Of a stretch of 64,000 nucleotides of DNA, positions 1 through 33,000 are shown piece by piece (position 1 is the stretch's first letter; every line of letters begins with the position of its first letter). The notes under the pieces were generated by a model, which saw only the letters and a program-made list of their open reading frames with translations, did not search any database and was not told the DNA's origin. The stretch is from Centroberyx gerrardi. Lineage: Eukaryota > Chordata > Actinopteri > Beryciformes > Berycidae. Both the position numbers and the translations under genes were made by a program. The stretch spans positions 21,880,946 to 21,944,945 of the forward strand of contig NC_136000.1 of NCBI RefSeq assembly GCF_048128805.1, in the 5' to 3' direction.

Positions 1-90
1 CAATGCAAAACAACAAAACACAACACAACATAGTACAAAACAATACTACACAATGCAACATAACACAATGCAACACAATGCAAGACCTCA
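1..90. repeat. A/C-rich simple repeat
   Basis: Imperfect repetition of acacaatgcaac-type units in abcc8 intron 8, with low complexity and almost no G on the plus strand. Confidence 0.7.
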
Positions 91-118
91 CAAGTAAATA
101 GAGTAGAAGAAAACATTA

Positions 119-21979
<21,861 letters not shown>

Positions 21980-22730
21980 GGTGGAACCGGGACTCTGCAG
22001 GGAAGCGGCCAGAGGAAGAGGAGGAGGAGAGGATAGAGGAGAGGAGAGATAAAGGAGAGACAGAGAGAGATGAAAGAGAGGCTCTCAGAGCATGTCGTCT
22101 TCTCGGATGGGTCCGCCGATGGCGTCTACAGCACAGTCCCGGTAATTTCCAAAGTGACCTCCTTCCCGCTCCCTCTTACATCCTGCTTCCCAGTATCGGA
22201 TCCCGGGAGAAAGAGGAGAGCGAGAGAGGGAGAGAGGGAGGGAGGGAGAAGGGGACAGAGGCAGTCACAGTCCAGCGGAGGGACGGCAGCAGCTCCCTCT
22301 CCTCTCCGGCAGTCTAAGCAGCTTCCCCGTCCATGCTGGTGAGAAACGGCTGCGTCTCTGTGTCTCCCCGCAGTCAGCAGACATCCTTTAAAACTGAAGG
22401 TTTACTCGCACGCAATGCTGCACGGCTCCGCTGGAATGCACTCAGACACACACACACACACACAGCACTGGTGCCTCACAGTCACACACACACACACACA
22501 CATGCAACTAGAGCAGCAGAGGCATTCTGCAGTGCACCTGCTATTCCTATCTCTTGCGAACGAGATCTCAAAGTCGACCTTGGGAGATGGTCGCAGACTA
22601 GAGGGGCTGCATGTTAGAGTGTCTGTGCAGGCGAGCTGGAAGACTGAGGAACAGAGACGCTAAAGGTGGGGGGGGGGGGGAGGGGGGTTATTGAATGGCA
22701 GAGAGAGAGGGGGGGGGGGGGGGGGGCGGC
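21980..22730 (-). promoter_or_regulatory. abcc8 5' UTR and upstream region
   Basis: DNA just upstream of the abcc8 start codon. On the plus strand it is purine-rich (GGA/GAGA runs, 22016-22085 and 22205-22262). It contains two short CA tracts (about 22446-22462 and 22484-22502) and two long G runs (about 22668-22690 and 22711-22727). The transcription start cannot be fixed by eye, and I see no convincing TATA box in the abcc8 direction. The assignment rests on position only. Confidence 0.45.
22665..22730. repeat. Poly-G tracts upstream of abcc8
   Basis: Two G-runs (about 13 G, a short break, then 6 G; and a second run of about 17 G after a GA stretch) about 690-750 bp upstream of the abcc8 start codon. 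They can be read as potential G-quadruplex or simply as assembly-sensitive homopolymer. Confidence 0.75.
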
Positions 22731-23517
22731 TGCTGAACGAGCAGTGCAAACGTCATACAAAGGTACGTGTGAAGCATGAGCAAGCTCTCTAATCTAAATC
22801 CCAACACATTTTCAGGAATTACATAACTATATCCCTCATCCGTTTATTACTTTATTTCACATTTCTAGTTGTATGTAAAAGCCACCGAGGCAAGAGAACG
22901 GCGGTGGTGGCTGAATAACTGGGCTGCACACATAACAAATAGTGACATCAAATATTTATTAAATCCTGAGGAAAAATAGGAAAATGCATTGTGTGGAAAG
23001 ATGTGTTTGCAGTCACTGACAGCTGATCAGCAAGACCCACATGGGAGCAGATAATCCATCTGTCAAACAGGAACAGGGACATTGCCCTTTTTTAATGTCT
23101 GAAATGATTTAAATATCATGTAATCCACGCCACGCTCATCTTATACTGACCTTCACACAATAACAGCGCAAAGATAAGCTTCAATGTAATGAGCAGTTTA
23201 CATCAGTGTTTACATACACACTGGTCTGCTGCTTTACATGCAACGCAATTGTACCATGGTGCATTAAAGTTCCCCCTAATCCAGATATGATGCACCATGA
23301 AAAAGGAACAAAAAGCGCAGAGTAGTTCAGCGACTCTGAACTTGACATCAAAATGTGATCCTGCGCTTGTTAAAATGAGCTGGAGAGCCGCAGTTCTCTT
23401 TCATCCCGGCACTGAAACTGAGTAACCAGGCTCATTAAAGAATACTAGCACTCTTTTCATTTGAGGACCCATCAGAAACAGTCCTTCAGCCCATTTTTTC
23501 GCCCATCCCATGGTTAA

Positions 23518-24050
23518 CCTGGGATAACCGGTGTCATTTTAGTTTTTCCTATTGCTATTATTGCCCATGATAAGTCTAAACCCACTGATGTATTTGCCAC
23601 AGTCAGAGACTATTACAGTCTGTTCTAATGCAGGTTTATAGGCTCCCATTGATTTAAAAAAATACATTAAAAACAGCAGAGACATACTGCTGCCTTGACT
23701 GCTGCACACTGTTACTTAAAGGCAAAAGAAAATTTAAGGCAGAGTGTGAGGCAACATCTAGCAATGATCATTTCACATTAAATTCTGGCTGAATGGAACT
23801 ACTTTTGATACGATTGCAACATTGCAGTTGCAATCGCACAGCGGTGGCTGAATAACTAGGCTGCATCACAAACAGCAGTATGTCTCTGCAAACTGTTTTT
23901 AACTTATTTTTGAAAACTATGGGAGCCTATGACTTCCAGGAGGTCGGACAAACCTGCAGCAGAACAGGCAGTAGCAGCTTCTGACTGTGGGAAATACATC
24001 GGTTTAGACTTTTCATGGGCAAAAAAAATTAATTACACAGGTGTTATCCT
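23518..24050. mobile_element. TTAA-flanked MITE with about 130-bp inverted repeats
   Basis: TTAA at 23514-23517 and 24051-24054. Long imperfect inverted repeats: left blocks gcccatgataagtctaaac, gatgtatttgccacagtcag and ataggctcccat recur reversed at the right end. The right end reads inward AGGATAAC; the left end has three extra bases before GGATAAC. Located in the abcc8-ush1c intergenic region. Confidence 0.78.
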
Positions 24051-25019
24051 TTAAGAGGCTGCTGTGGAGAAGATACACAGTTCTGACACACACAGAAGGT
24101 CAAAGGTTACTTGAGACATATGGATGGGTAAAGAGACACCAGGCACAGACTTGCTAGACTTCTCTAGACTTGCTACTTGGCCTCTCATCTCAACACCCAG
24201 GATAAGGAGAACACAACAACTGCAGCTCCACTCTCTCTCTTCCTGTCCCACATCACACACCTCCCTGCGTGGGAATGCATGGGAAACCACGTTTACACCA
24301 GCAGACAGTAAACAGTTGCGTGAAATCAAGATAAACCTGGAAGATTGATGTGAAAAATTTGCATTAACTACACAAACAACCACAAATGATCTGTTAATTA
24401 AAATGCCAGCAACTAAATTAGAACGCATGTCTGGCTGTCTAGGAACTGTATAGACAATTAAATATTATCATGTTCACAGCTCAGATAACTGGCTGGTTAT
24501 GGCTCTGAGGTGGCCTACATCACAGATTAGTACGGTCCATTATGGGATTGCCCGGGGAGAGTTTGAACCATCAGAGTGTGCAGATCTGAAAGGAGGACGA
24601 GTGCAAGAGCTGAGAGAGCCCAGGCACTATAAGCACTTTTTTTTTAAGTATACCTAGCTGGATTACAAGGCACTACAGTATGTACAAACAGATCCATCTG
24701 GAACCTTGACAGTATCTCTATTATTGTCTAAAATCACTGATTATCAGAAAGGTCCCACACAGTACAGTACACAGCTACCGAATTGACACCACTGTGTGTG
24801 TGTGGAGAGTTCTCAAGCCAAGTGCATCTTGTTCCACATAACCAGATACAGACAGATGCCAAGTAAGTGACTCCCTTGGTGGGATAGTGTGTGTGTGTGT
24901 GTGTGTGTGTACATGTATTGTTGATGTACAGAGTGATGTTCCCTTCTGTGGGAGTAAGCTGAGGGTCAGAGGTGAAGGATGAATCATGCATCATTTAGCG
25001 GCATACAAGTGAATCTCCT

Positions 25020-25021
<2 letters not shown>

Positions 25022-25060
<39 letters not shown>
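25022..25060. repeat. (CT)n microsatellite
   Basis: A CT run of about 39 bp with one T interruption, followed by a short CA tract. Confidence 0.88.
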
Positions 25061-25074
<14 letters not shown>

Positions 25075-26828
25075 GACTTCTACTCCAACCCTTCTTTTGT
25101 AAAAATGCTCTCCATCTGGCTATGAGAGATTTTACACTATGACAGTCCTGCCAAGAACAAAACACACCACAGCCACACACCCAGGGAGCTATTTCAATCT
25201 CTCCTAGAAATGAGCCCAGAGTGAATCCGGATGATTTGTGACCCTGTTACAGTAGACTACATCCAGGGGATCCTTGTATAAATTATGACTCGATATCACA
25301 CAGCATTTGTTATGGAACAGGACTTGGAATCTGCATTGTGCAAGTGCAGGTCTCTAATATTATCTATAGTTGTCCCCAGTGTTTAATTATAAACGTAATT
25401 GAGGAATGTTTCAAAAGGATGATTTCAAGTGTGCAAATATAATGCTACACTACTGCACATGTCTATAAAATGTTAAGCCGTATTTTTACCTTTCAGGTTA
25501 TATCCTATAGGTGTAAGCTAGCTATGTTTATTCAAACTGAAGATATCGATCAGAGAGTTACACACCCACATGCACTTACCGGTTTATATCGTGAGATCAT
25601 TGTGTTTCAACGGCGTTTCACTGACTCCCAGAAAATCTTCAGGATTGTCAAAATAGTCGCAAAAAAAAAAAAAAACACGAAACGCAATGTTTTAGTAAAA
25701 GCACGGATTATACCCTGGCACCTAAGACATGGTGAGTCTTGTAGTGGCTCACGTGGATGTAAGAGCAACTGAAAAAAGGAAAAGAAACCCCAGTCTGAAA
25801 TTGAAATCTCATGTGCTCAGAGTGCAGCCGACTTCTTGCTCTCCTGCTCGTGTTGGTCAGTCCATCACTTGGCGAACAGAGGACGCTGGAACTGGAAGTG
25901 AGTGACGGGTGGACGCAGGGAGCTGTCCGCGGTGCTGGACCCGGGTACCGAGCAGGAGGAGGAGGAGGAGGAGGAGGAAGGGGGGAGATCTTCAACCCGA
26001 GGCCACCTTTGGCTCCTGACATGAGCCGTCGACTAGTGTAGTAGTGGACGAACCCGCTCGATGCGACAGACATCAGTCACGTATGCCATCATGAACTGAG
26101 AGTCGATGCCTGCACATAGTGATTATATAACAGCTTAGTGGGATGCTGCCCAGCAGCAGTAGGCTACATGAAATCCAGCATGACCAACTGCGTGGCTCTG
26201 GATTGATCGACTTAAGCCACAATTAACCCACATGACTCGTTTGTAATGAAATATAAGCTCATATTCATTCATGGTAGGGTTGTAATGGTCATTGTAGAGG
26301 CTCTCCATTCAGTGAAATGGGTTGTATAAACCTTGTGATGAGGAACACTACTGCCCCCTGTGGACATAGTTAGAAAACTATACGGCTTGAATTGAAGAAG
26401 CAAATCGATAAGAATTTGTGCATTTTTCCCCTAGTAAGCAGGGATGCAATGTAGGGGAAACCCACATTCATTTTGTTTACCCACCTGTTCATGCGTGGAA
26501 TAAAGTTTATCCACATTTCAAGGCTGATAAATCTTTGTGATGTAGATTCACAGTATATACATCATAGTAAGTAGTGTCAAACTGATTTGAGTTTCTAACT
26601 CTAAAGGGAATATATACAGTATATAAATCAATGCTTTTGTGACAATATTGATTTTTGCTTATATTGGTGGTTGTTTGCCTTGTGATGATCACCAAGTGGA
26701 GGTCGTAGTTTACTCACCTTTTTGATACCACTACATCACTGAGTCAAGGAATGTGATAATAAAAGGGCAAATGGGAAAATAAAGGGCAGAGAGCAGAAAA
26801 TCAGTACCACAGACAGACCCAACAATCA

Positions 26829-26834
26829 TTTATT
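26829..26834 (-). terminator. Likely ush1c poly(A) signal (short-tail form)
   Basis: AATAAA on the minus strand, about 435 nt downstream of the TFF stop codon and followed by GT-rich sequence (about 26795-26825 on this strand). It is the first clear signal downstream of the distal terminal exon. Cleavage is expected near 26810. Confidence 0.6.
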
Positions 26835-27267
26835 GGTCTTTAAAAAGGCAGATTACAGAGGTGGAGTATTGATTACAGTTTGCCCCTCAGGGTTTGTTGT
26901 TGACAGATGAGATCCACCGTGTGATGGGATTTCCAATTTCTCAGCTACAAATCATGGCCATGCATGTCCAAATGGGGAAAACTCTGTCCAGGCTTGTCAG
27001 AGGTGAGGAGGATAATTGGACAGCACTAAATATTGTCAGGTGCTTCCGTCACAAAGCAAGACACAGACCGCACATCGACTGCATGTTGTGAAGATCTCTG
27101 GCCAAGTGGATGGAAGGTCTCAGTCTTTGTGCTTGCTTGTTTACATGAGGTTTTGAAAATTAAGTGTACAGTATTATTTGATTGAGAAGGTGAATGCTGA
27201 AGGAATCGTCAAAAATGAAAAGTTTCTCCTTGATCCGTGTGGTTTGTTTGGCAGGCAGTTGATGCGA

Positions 27268-27280
27268 CTAGAAGAATGTT
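27268..27280 (-). CDS. ush1c: ush1c alternative terminal exon, short TFF C-terminus
   Basis: Thirteen coding nucleotides behind a strong acceptor with a pyrimidine tract at about 27281-27300. With the phase-2 donor at 29128 they read V-T-F-F-stop, giving ...YEDEVTFF. The common human harmonin a form ends ...YDDELTFF, a PDZ-binding-like tail. The exon would continue as 3' UTR to about 26810, consistent with an AATAAA on the minus strand at 26829-26834. It is too short to be found as an open frame; the evidence is motif, phase and splice site. Confidence 0.78.
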
Positions 27281-29981
27281 CTGCACAACAACAGAGAAAA
27301 GTTAATCAACAGGATGAAATTCAGTCAGATCTACTTTCATCAGTTACACTGAATAAAACTTGTTCAACTTGCAGAAATGTAGTTCAGTGCTAGTGCTATA
27401 CCACCCATACCTCTGAGGTACGTATGCATTAGCAAAACTCTTTGCAGCATGCTTGCTTTATTCACTGCACATTAAACACGACAGACCGACACACATGCAG
27501 GTGAGTTTTGTAACACGGGATGTTCAGGGTTTGAAGTGGAGCCCAGGGTTTCTAAGCAGTCATTAAAAAAATGAATCGACCAAAGGATTCAAACAACAAA
27601 ACCCAGCAACCTCTTGGGCATTTTAGAATTTTAACAAGGCAACCTAAAAAAGAATTATAATATGGTGATGGGTCTGGCCCACAATATTTTGAATTGGACT
27701 TTGAAAACAGTCAATAATCAACTCTATCACTCAATTAGAGCAAATGAAACCCTGGGACCACAAGAGCAGCTACCGTAGCAGAGTGGAAATCCTATTGATC
27801 GCTACAGTATCACCCAGTGTCACCCAGTATCACCCAGTATCACGTACTACTAACTCTACATCAGAACATGTAACAGTCCCTTGGAACAACATCAATCAGA
27901 ACAACTGCTGAAGGCCGGCAGGAGTCTAGGCTGCATTTATGAGCGTCCATGACCTGATGACGCGGGGCAACAATACCACAGAGGCCATGCATCTACATAC
28001 TTGTTTATATATGGCTCTCTGTGTCAGGATTTGGCAGACATATGTTGGGACGGGTCACTCTTCACATGAGTTGCAGATGTCTTCACTTAAAGGACATAGC
28101 TGTGTGTGATAAAGCACGTACTGCAGCAATGAGAGAAATTGCCCTGAGACATTTCTCAGCCCCCCCAAAAAAACTCTACACATTAACTGTCATGCTTGCG
28201 TTTTACAAGCAAGTTTTTTAATGTAAATGACTTTGTGCTCCGAGCTGGAAAAAGTTTGGACACACCTGATTGGATGTACTATGTTTTTCATTATCTTAAA
28301 GCCATTTGGATCTAAAGGCTTATGCTTAAATGTTTGAAATGTGTTTCTTAGACAAATATAAATAGTGAAGTTGATGCCTATGTGTGAATTTCTTTCCAAA
28401 GCCTTTGCCTTTCCATCAAGGCAAAGGACGGCTACATAGTTTTGATTTGTTTAACACTTTTTTGGTCGCTGCATAATTTCATTTGTGTTATTTCGTAGTT
28501 TTGATGTTTTAACTATTATTCTAAAATGTGGAAAATAGTAATAATAAAGAAAAATGTGGTATGTCCAAACCTTTGACTGGTAGTGTAAATAAATCTATTA
28601 TCATTCCAGTTAACAGGCCAAATCGCAGCTATAATTCCAAGCTTGTTTGTCATTTCTGATTGACAGAGAGACTGTCACATGTGCTCAAGTAAAAGCAAGC
28701 CAAAAAAAATAGGGCCAAACAAAAAACAGCCACACCAAACATCCCCTCTCCGGCGTGCGGTGAAGAAGGGGCTGGTTGAAGACTACGTGGGTTACCAGGA
28801 CGAGGGTGAGGAGGGAGGAGAGGGAGAGCTAGAGCTGGAGCAGGTAGCCGTGTCTGTACACTGACGCACTGCCTTCAAACACCTTTCTGTTCACAGTGGG
28901 ACTGACTGATGCTGACATAGGGCTGGACACACGTGCGTACACACAGACACATACAAAGTCAGATAGGCTAATTATCACATACTGGTTTAACTGTTTCATT
29001 AAACTATCACCTCGTTATATTAATGATCACATAAATGCTCCAGACTTGTGCATTTAAATGGTTAGGAAATGCGATAATATGGGAATAACTGATGACTAAA
29101 ATTTAATACATAAACAGGAGTACTTACACCTCATCTTCATAGTCTTTTGGAGGGGACACTGCAACCACAAGATCAATCCAGTCCTAAAGACAAAAAAAAA
29201 AGTCTTGTTTGTTTTGCTTTAATCTCTTTCACACTGGATTTATATAAAGCAGCTTCTTATTGAACCAATATTTAATAGAAAGTCAAGCTTTGTAACGACT
29301 ACATCAATAAGACTGCCAATCAGACTGTGACAGCAAATACAAATGAAGCACAAACAATCGATCAAGAGTGATGCAGTTGAAGCATAATCAATACAGAGCC
29401 CTTAAGCTGCAACTCCTACAGTAAATAGACACATTTTAGGAACAGGTGTAAGGCATTGAGTTTCACTCTAATCTGAATCGCACCCCTCCACTGTTCCAGG
29501 CTCTGGCCAGAGAGTTCTGTCCCTCGGTCAGTGAAGCATCGATCAGGATCTTCCCATTCACAGCCATGACCTCATCCCCGGGTACGACACCACCTGGAGA
29601 CAGACACATCACAGTCAGTCACTTCAACTGCCGTGTGCAACAGACAGAGACGTATTTCACAGCAGCTAGGAACTGATAGACATGCAAATACGATAACCAT
29701 ATCCATTTACTTTCTGTTCACAAAACCATGTAGTGACCACAGACCTTATAGGAATAATGTTTTGAATATTAAATGTGTTCTTAGTAAAAACACTGCCTGA
29801 GGTTAGATTCTGCTTGAATGACTACTAGGGCACATGAGACCAAATACAGAGAACTTATTTTTTAGCATAGAGAAATACAGTGTAGGCTACATCAACTAGC
29901 AGAGATTTTACATGCAGTCATACACAAGAACGTTTACATTTTTTATTGGCATCCAGATACACACACAGCACACACAGAGCA

Positions 29982-30018
<37 letters not shown>

Positions 30019-33000
30019 TTAAAATGCATTTATTTATGTCTTAATAAACACAAGAAATACATAAACAACAAAGATGCAATCAGAAAAACATACAAGACAC
30101 ACACACACACACACACACACACATGCACACTCGCACTTTTTAGCATAATGCCATAAATATTGTGTGTGGTTAGTATTGGCATGAGTATTGCACAGGGGTT
30201 AAATTATGCTGCAGTGCTTGCCTCAGAATAGATTTTAATAAGACTTAAAACAGGAAGACAAAGAGATGCACCGTCTGTTGAACATTGTAGTCATAAACAA
30301 CTTTCCACTGGCAACAGCAACTTTTCATTTGGACTCAAGTCAACTTATCATGAAGTTAAAGATGAAAATATCAAATAATAAATGAACAACTAACCATGCT
30401 TGTCTGCAGAGCCTCCCTCGTACACTGCGGATACCACTAACTTTCCTAAGGGTGAGTCTACGCCCCCCTCCAGAGCCAGGTCAAGTTTTCCGGCCTAAAA
30501 ATGGCGGGAAAAAAAGACATTGGATTTCAGCTTATTAGATCATATACTGTAACATATTTCTTCTAGAGGAAAGTGAGCTGAGTGAGATTCCTTTCTTGTG
30601 AATAAACTGAGAGTTAGGTGAAGCGAATGCAGAAGATGCAGTCGTTACCTTTTTGATTTTCAGTAGTCTCACTTCTCGGCCGGCTATCTGCTCTGATGAG
30701 AACTATTGAGAAAGGGGACAAAGGGGGGAGGAAAGAAGAGGACAATAGCACAAAATCGCACTGCAGTTGCATTGTAAGCACTGACTGAATCCACTGAGGT
30801 GCCAACATAAGGAATTGCTTGCTATTCTCTGAAAAGTTGCAGGGTCATTTTCAACAATAGAACAATGGACTGGAAATATGCCATCTATGCCTCTGGTGGT
30901 TTACATTTGGAAACAATGTGAAAGATCTCTAATACAAACAAATTGGCAATGGACTGTATCCCATGGTGGCCATTTTGAACTTATACTCAAACCCAGGCTG
31001 AAACCCAGAAGAGCAAGTAGGCTACAGCCCAGCTGTCCTTCTGTTGTGTACTAAGATGCCCACACACATCATACAAACGTCTGGAATCGGACAAGAATGG
31101 ATCTCAAGAATCCGGAGGGATAGGTTCACATTTTAAGGTCATATTTGCTAGCTACCAGAATCTAGCCTAGGTAGCTAGCTAGTAGCTAACATCCCTCTGT
31201 AACTCAAGCAGTTGTTGTAGTTATTGCTAGCTAATTTGATAACTGTTTATCTGAAGTCGTCACTTATGTGCTGAAGTAACACTAGTCTTTGTACATGCCA
31301 TTCTTCTGAGTAGTTTCCCAGTGTGATGTAAGTTCAAAATGGCCTCCATTGGGAATAAGGTCAATGACAACTTAAAGTTTGTTAAAGTTACAAATATTAA
31401 CAAACTTTTGTGGCTTTGTAACAATTGTGTTGTGGTTAATAGAGCCTCATTCAGGAGAAGTCACACAACGTTTACATCGCTCTCCAATTAGCAAGAGCCA
31501 AGACCTTGTGGCTGTGAACCACTTTGATTTTAAAGATTCAGTGCTTTTGCTGCATTGATCTAGTATTGACAAACGCAGGCATACAATACCATTGAGTAGG
31601 GATCAAAGTCTTCCACATATTTCTGAAATCCCTGAAAGAGAATCAACACACAGCTCATTAAATAGGTCAGTACCTCAGTGGGGGATTAGCAAACAGGACA
31701 CAAAGACATTTAATGAAGATAGCTGTCGCTCTGAAAACAGTGATGTCACAGAAAATCTCTGGTGAGGCTAAAACAGCTGACGTATATAAACACGTTAGCA
31801 TGTAATCAGTCATTGGGTGAGGTGAAAGTTGGATGGCTAGATTTCCTTTGACAACCAGTTGTATGGTAAAGTTGTAATACCTCTCTGTATAAACATGGAA
31901 ACCATGGGCAGAATCACAATAAACTGGAATAGCACGCTCACATCTTAATTGAATTAAATTTTCATGACAAGATTAATTCACAGGAACACACAAACAAATT
32001 TTCAAACGAGGACAAGAGCTATTTAATCTCACAGGAAGCAGAGGGAAAAAGAACAAGGCTCTCAGAAAGGAGAGCACATCTATCCACATGACTCACAGAC
32101 CCATTTTTCTCTCTGTGTGTCCCTGCAGAAAACACACATTAATCTGCCTAACAGCTCATTTCAGATTCTTGTGGAGATACCTTCCATATAAAATAAAAAC
32201 AATCCATTTGTAAATAATCAATTTGTTGTGGCTGGAGACAGCAGCCAGAGCGGGAATAAATTAGCATTTATAGGATCTGACTGATATGGCAACCAAAGCT
32301 AATCTCAATGAGACTGGTGCACAATGCAGGTACTTGAGAAGGGCACAATCTGCAAACAACTGGAATACAATTCGTATCCTAATAACCTGAGCAGAATAAC
32401 ACAACACTAAGTTAAGAATGACAACCACATTCCTGAATAACAGTAATGTACACTGTGCCAAAACATGTAGAGACAGACTGCATCCAGTGTTCATCAAGCC
32501 TTTACAAGACGATCCTTGACATACAAACAGTGTGTTGCCAGTAAAAACAGCAGTAAAAGCAAAACACTCTGTCATGCATTCCCACACTGTATGTTCACAG
32601 CGTTGTCTGCTCCAAATCAATAAAAGCGCAGTCATGCATGAGCTTCTGAACTGTACCTAAAGGCACTGATGCAGCCAACAGAAAGTTGACGGGTTGAAAA
32701 ATAGGGAGACCCATCGCTGAGACCATCGGGAAATCTGACATACATAGGCGTACGAGCGTGGAGAGAATGGATATATAGAGAGAGGAAGGGGAGGAAAGCA
32801 CTCAAGAGTAAATTATAGAGAAACGGAGGTGGTGTGAGGTATGGATTACTTGTCTCTTGTTGTTAGATTTAAAAGACGTGTTGTAAGGCACCATCCGCTT
32901 CAGCATCTCTGGGGGCTACAACACAGGATCAGAGAGCAACCATTAGTGAACATATAGGCTAACAAAAAAAAAAAAGCACAAACATCACTTCAGCACTATC

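Larger units (their letters stand above)
22740..26810. other. abcc8-ush1c intergenic DNA
   Basis: About 4 kb with no gene I can support. It holds the TTAA-flanked MITE at 23518-24050, a GT tract at about 24889-24910, a CT tract at 25022-25060 and a GC-rich patch at 25810-26000. That patch contains a short open frame with a signal-peptide-like start, which is reported as a finding. The other open frames here lack family similarity and splice support. Confidence 0.6.

Noticed and set aside
24051-24428. Minus-strand frame of 125 codons between abcc8 and ush1c
   Set aside because: No domain, no splice partners, starts beside a MITE, and length is compatible with chance.
28679-28864. Plus-strand open frame with acidic tail overlapping the ush1c long-tail exon
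   Set aside because: The minus strand gives a clear match to the known harmonin tail. The plus frame has no recognisable relatives and is taken as a shadow.
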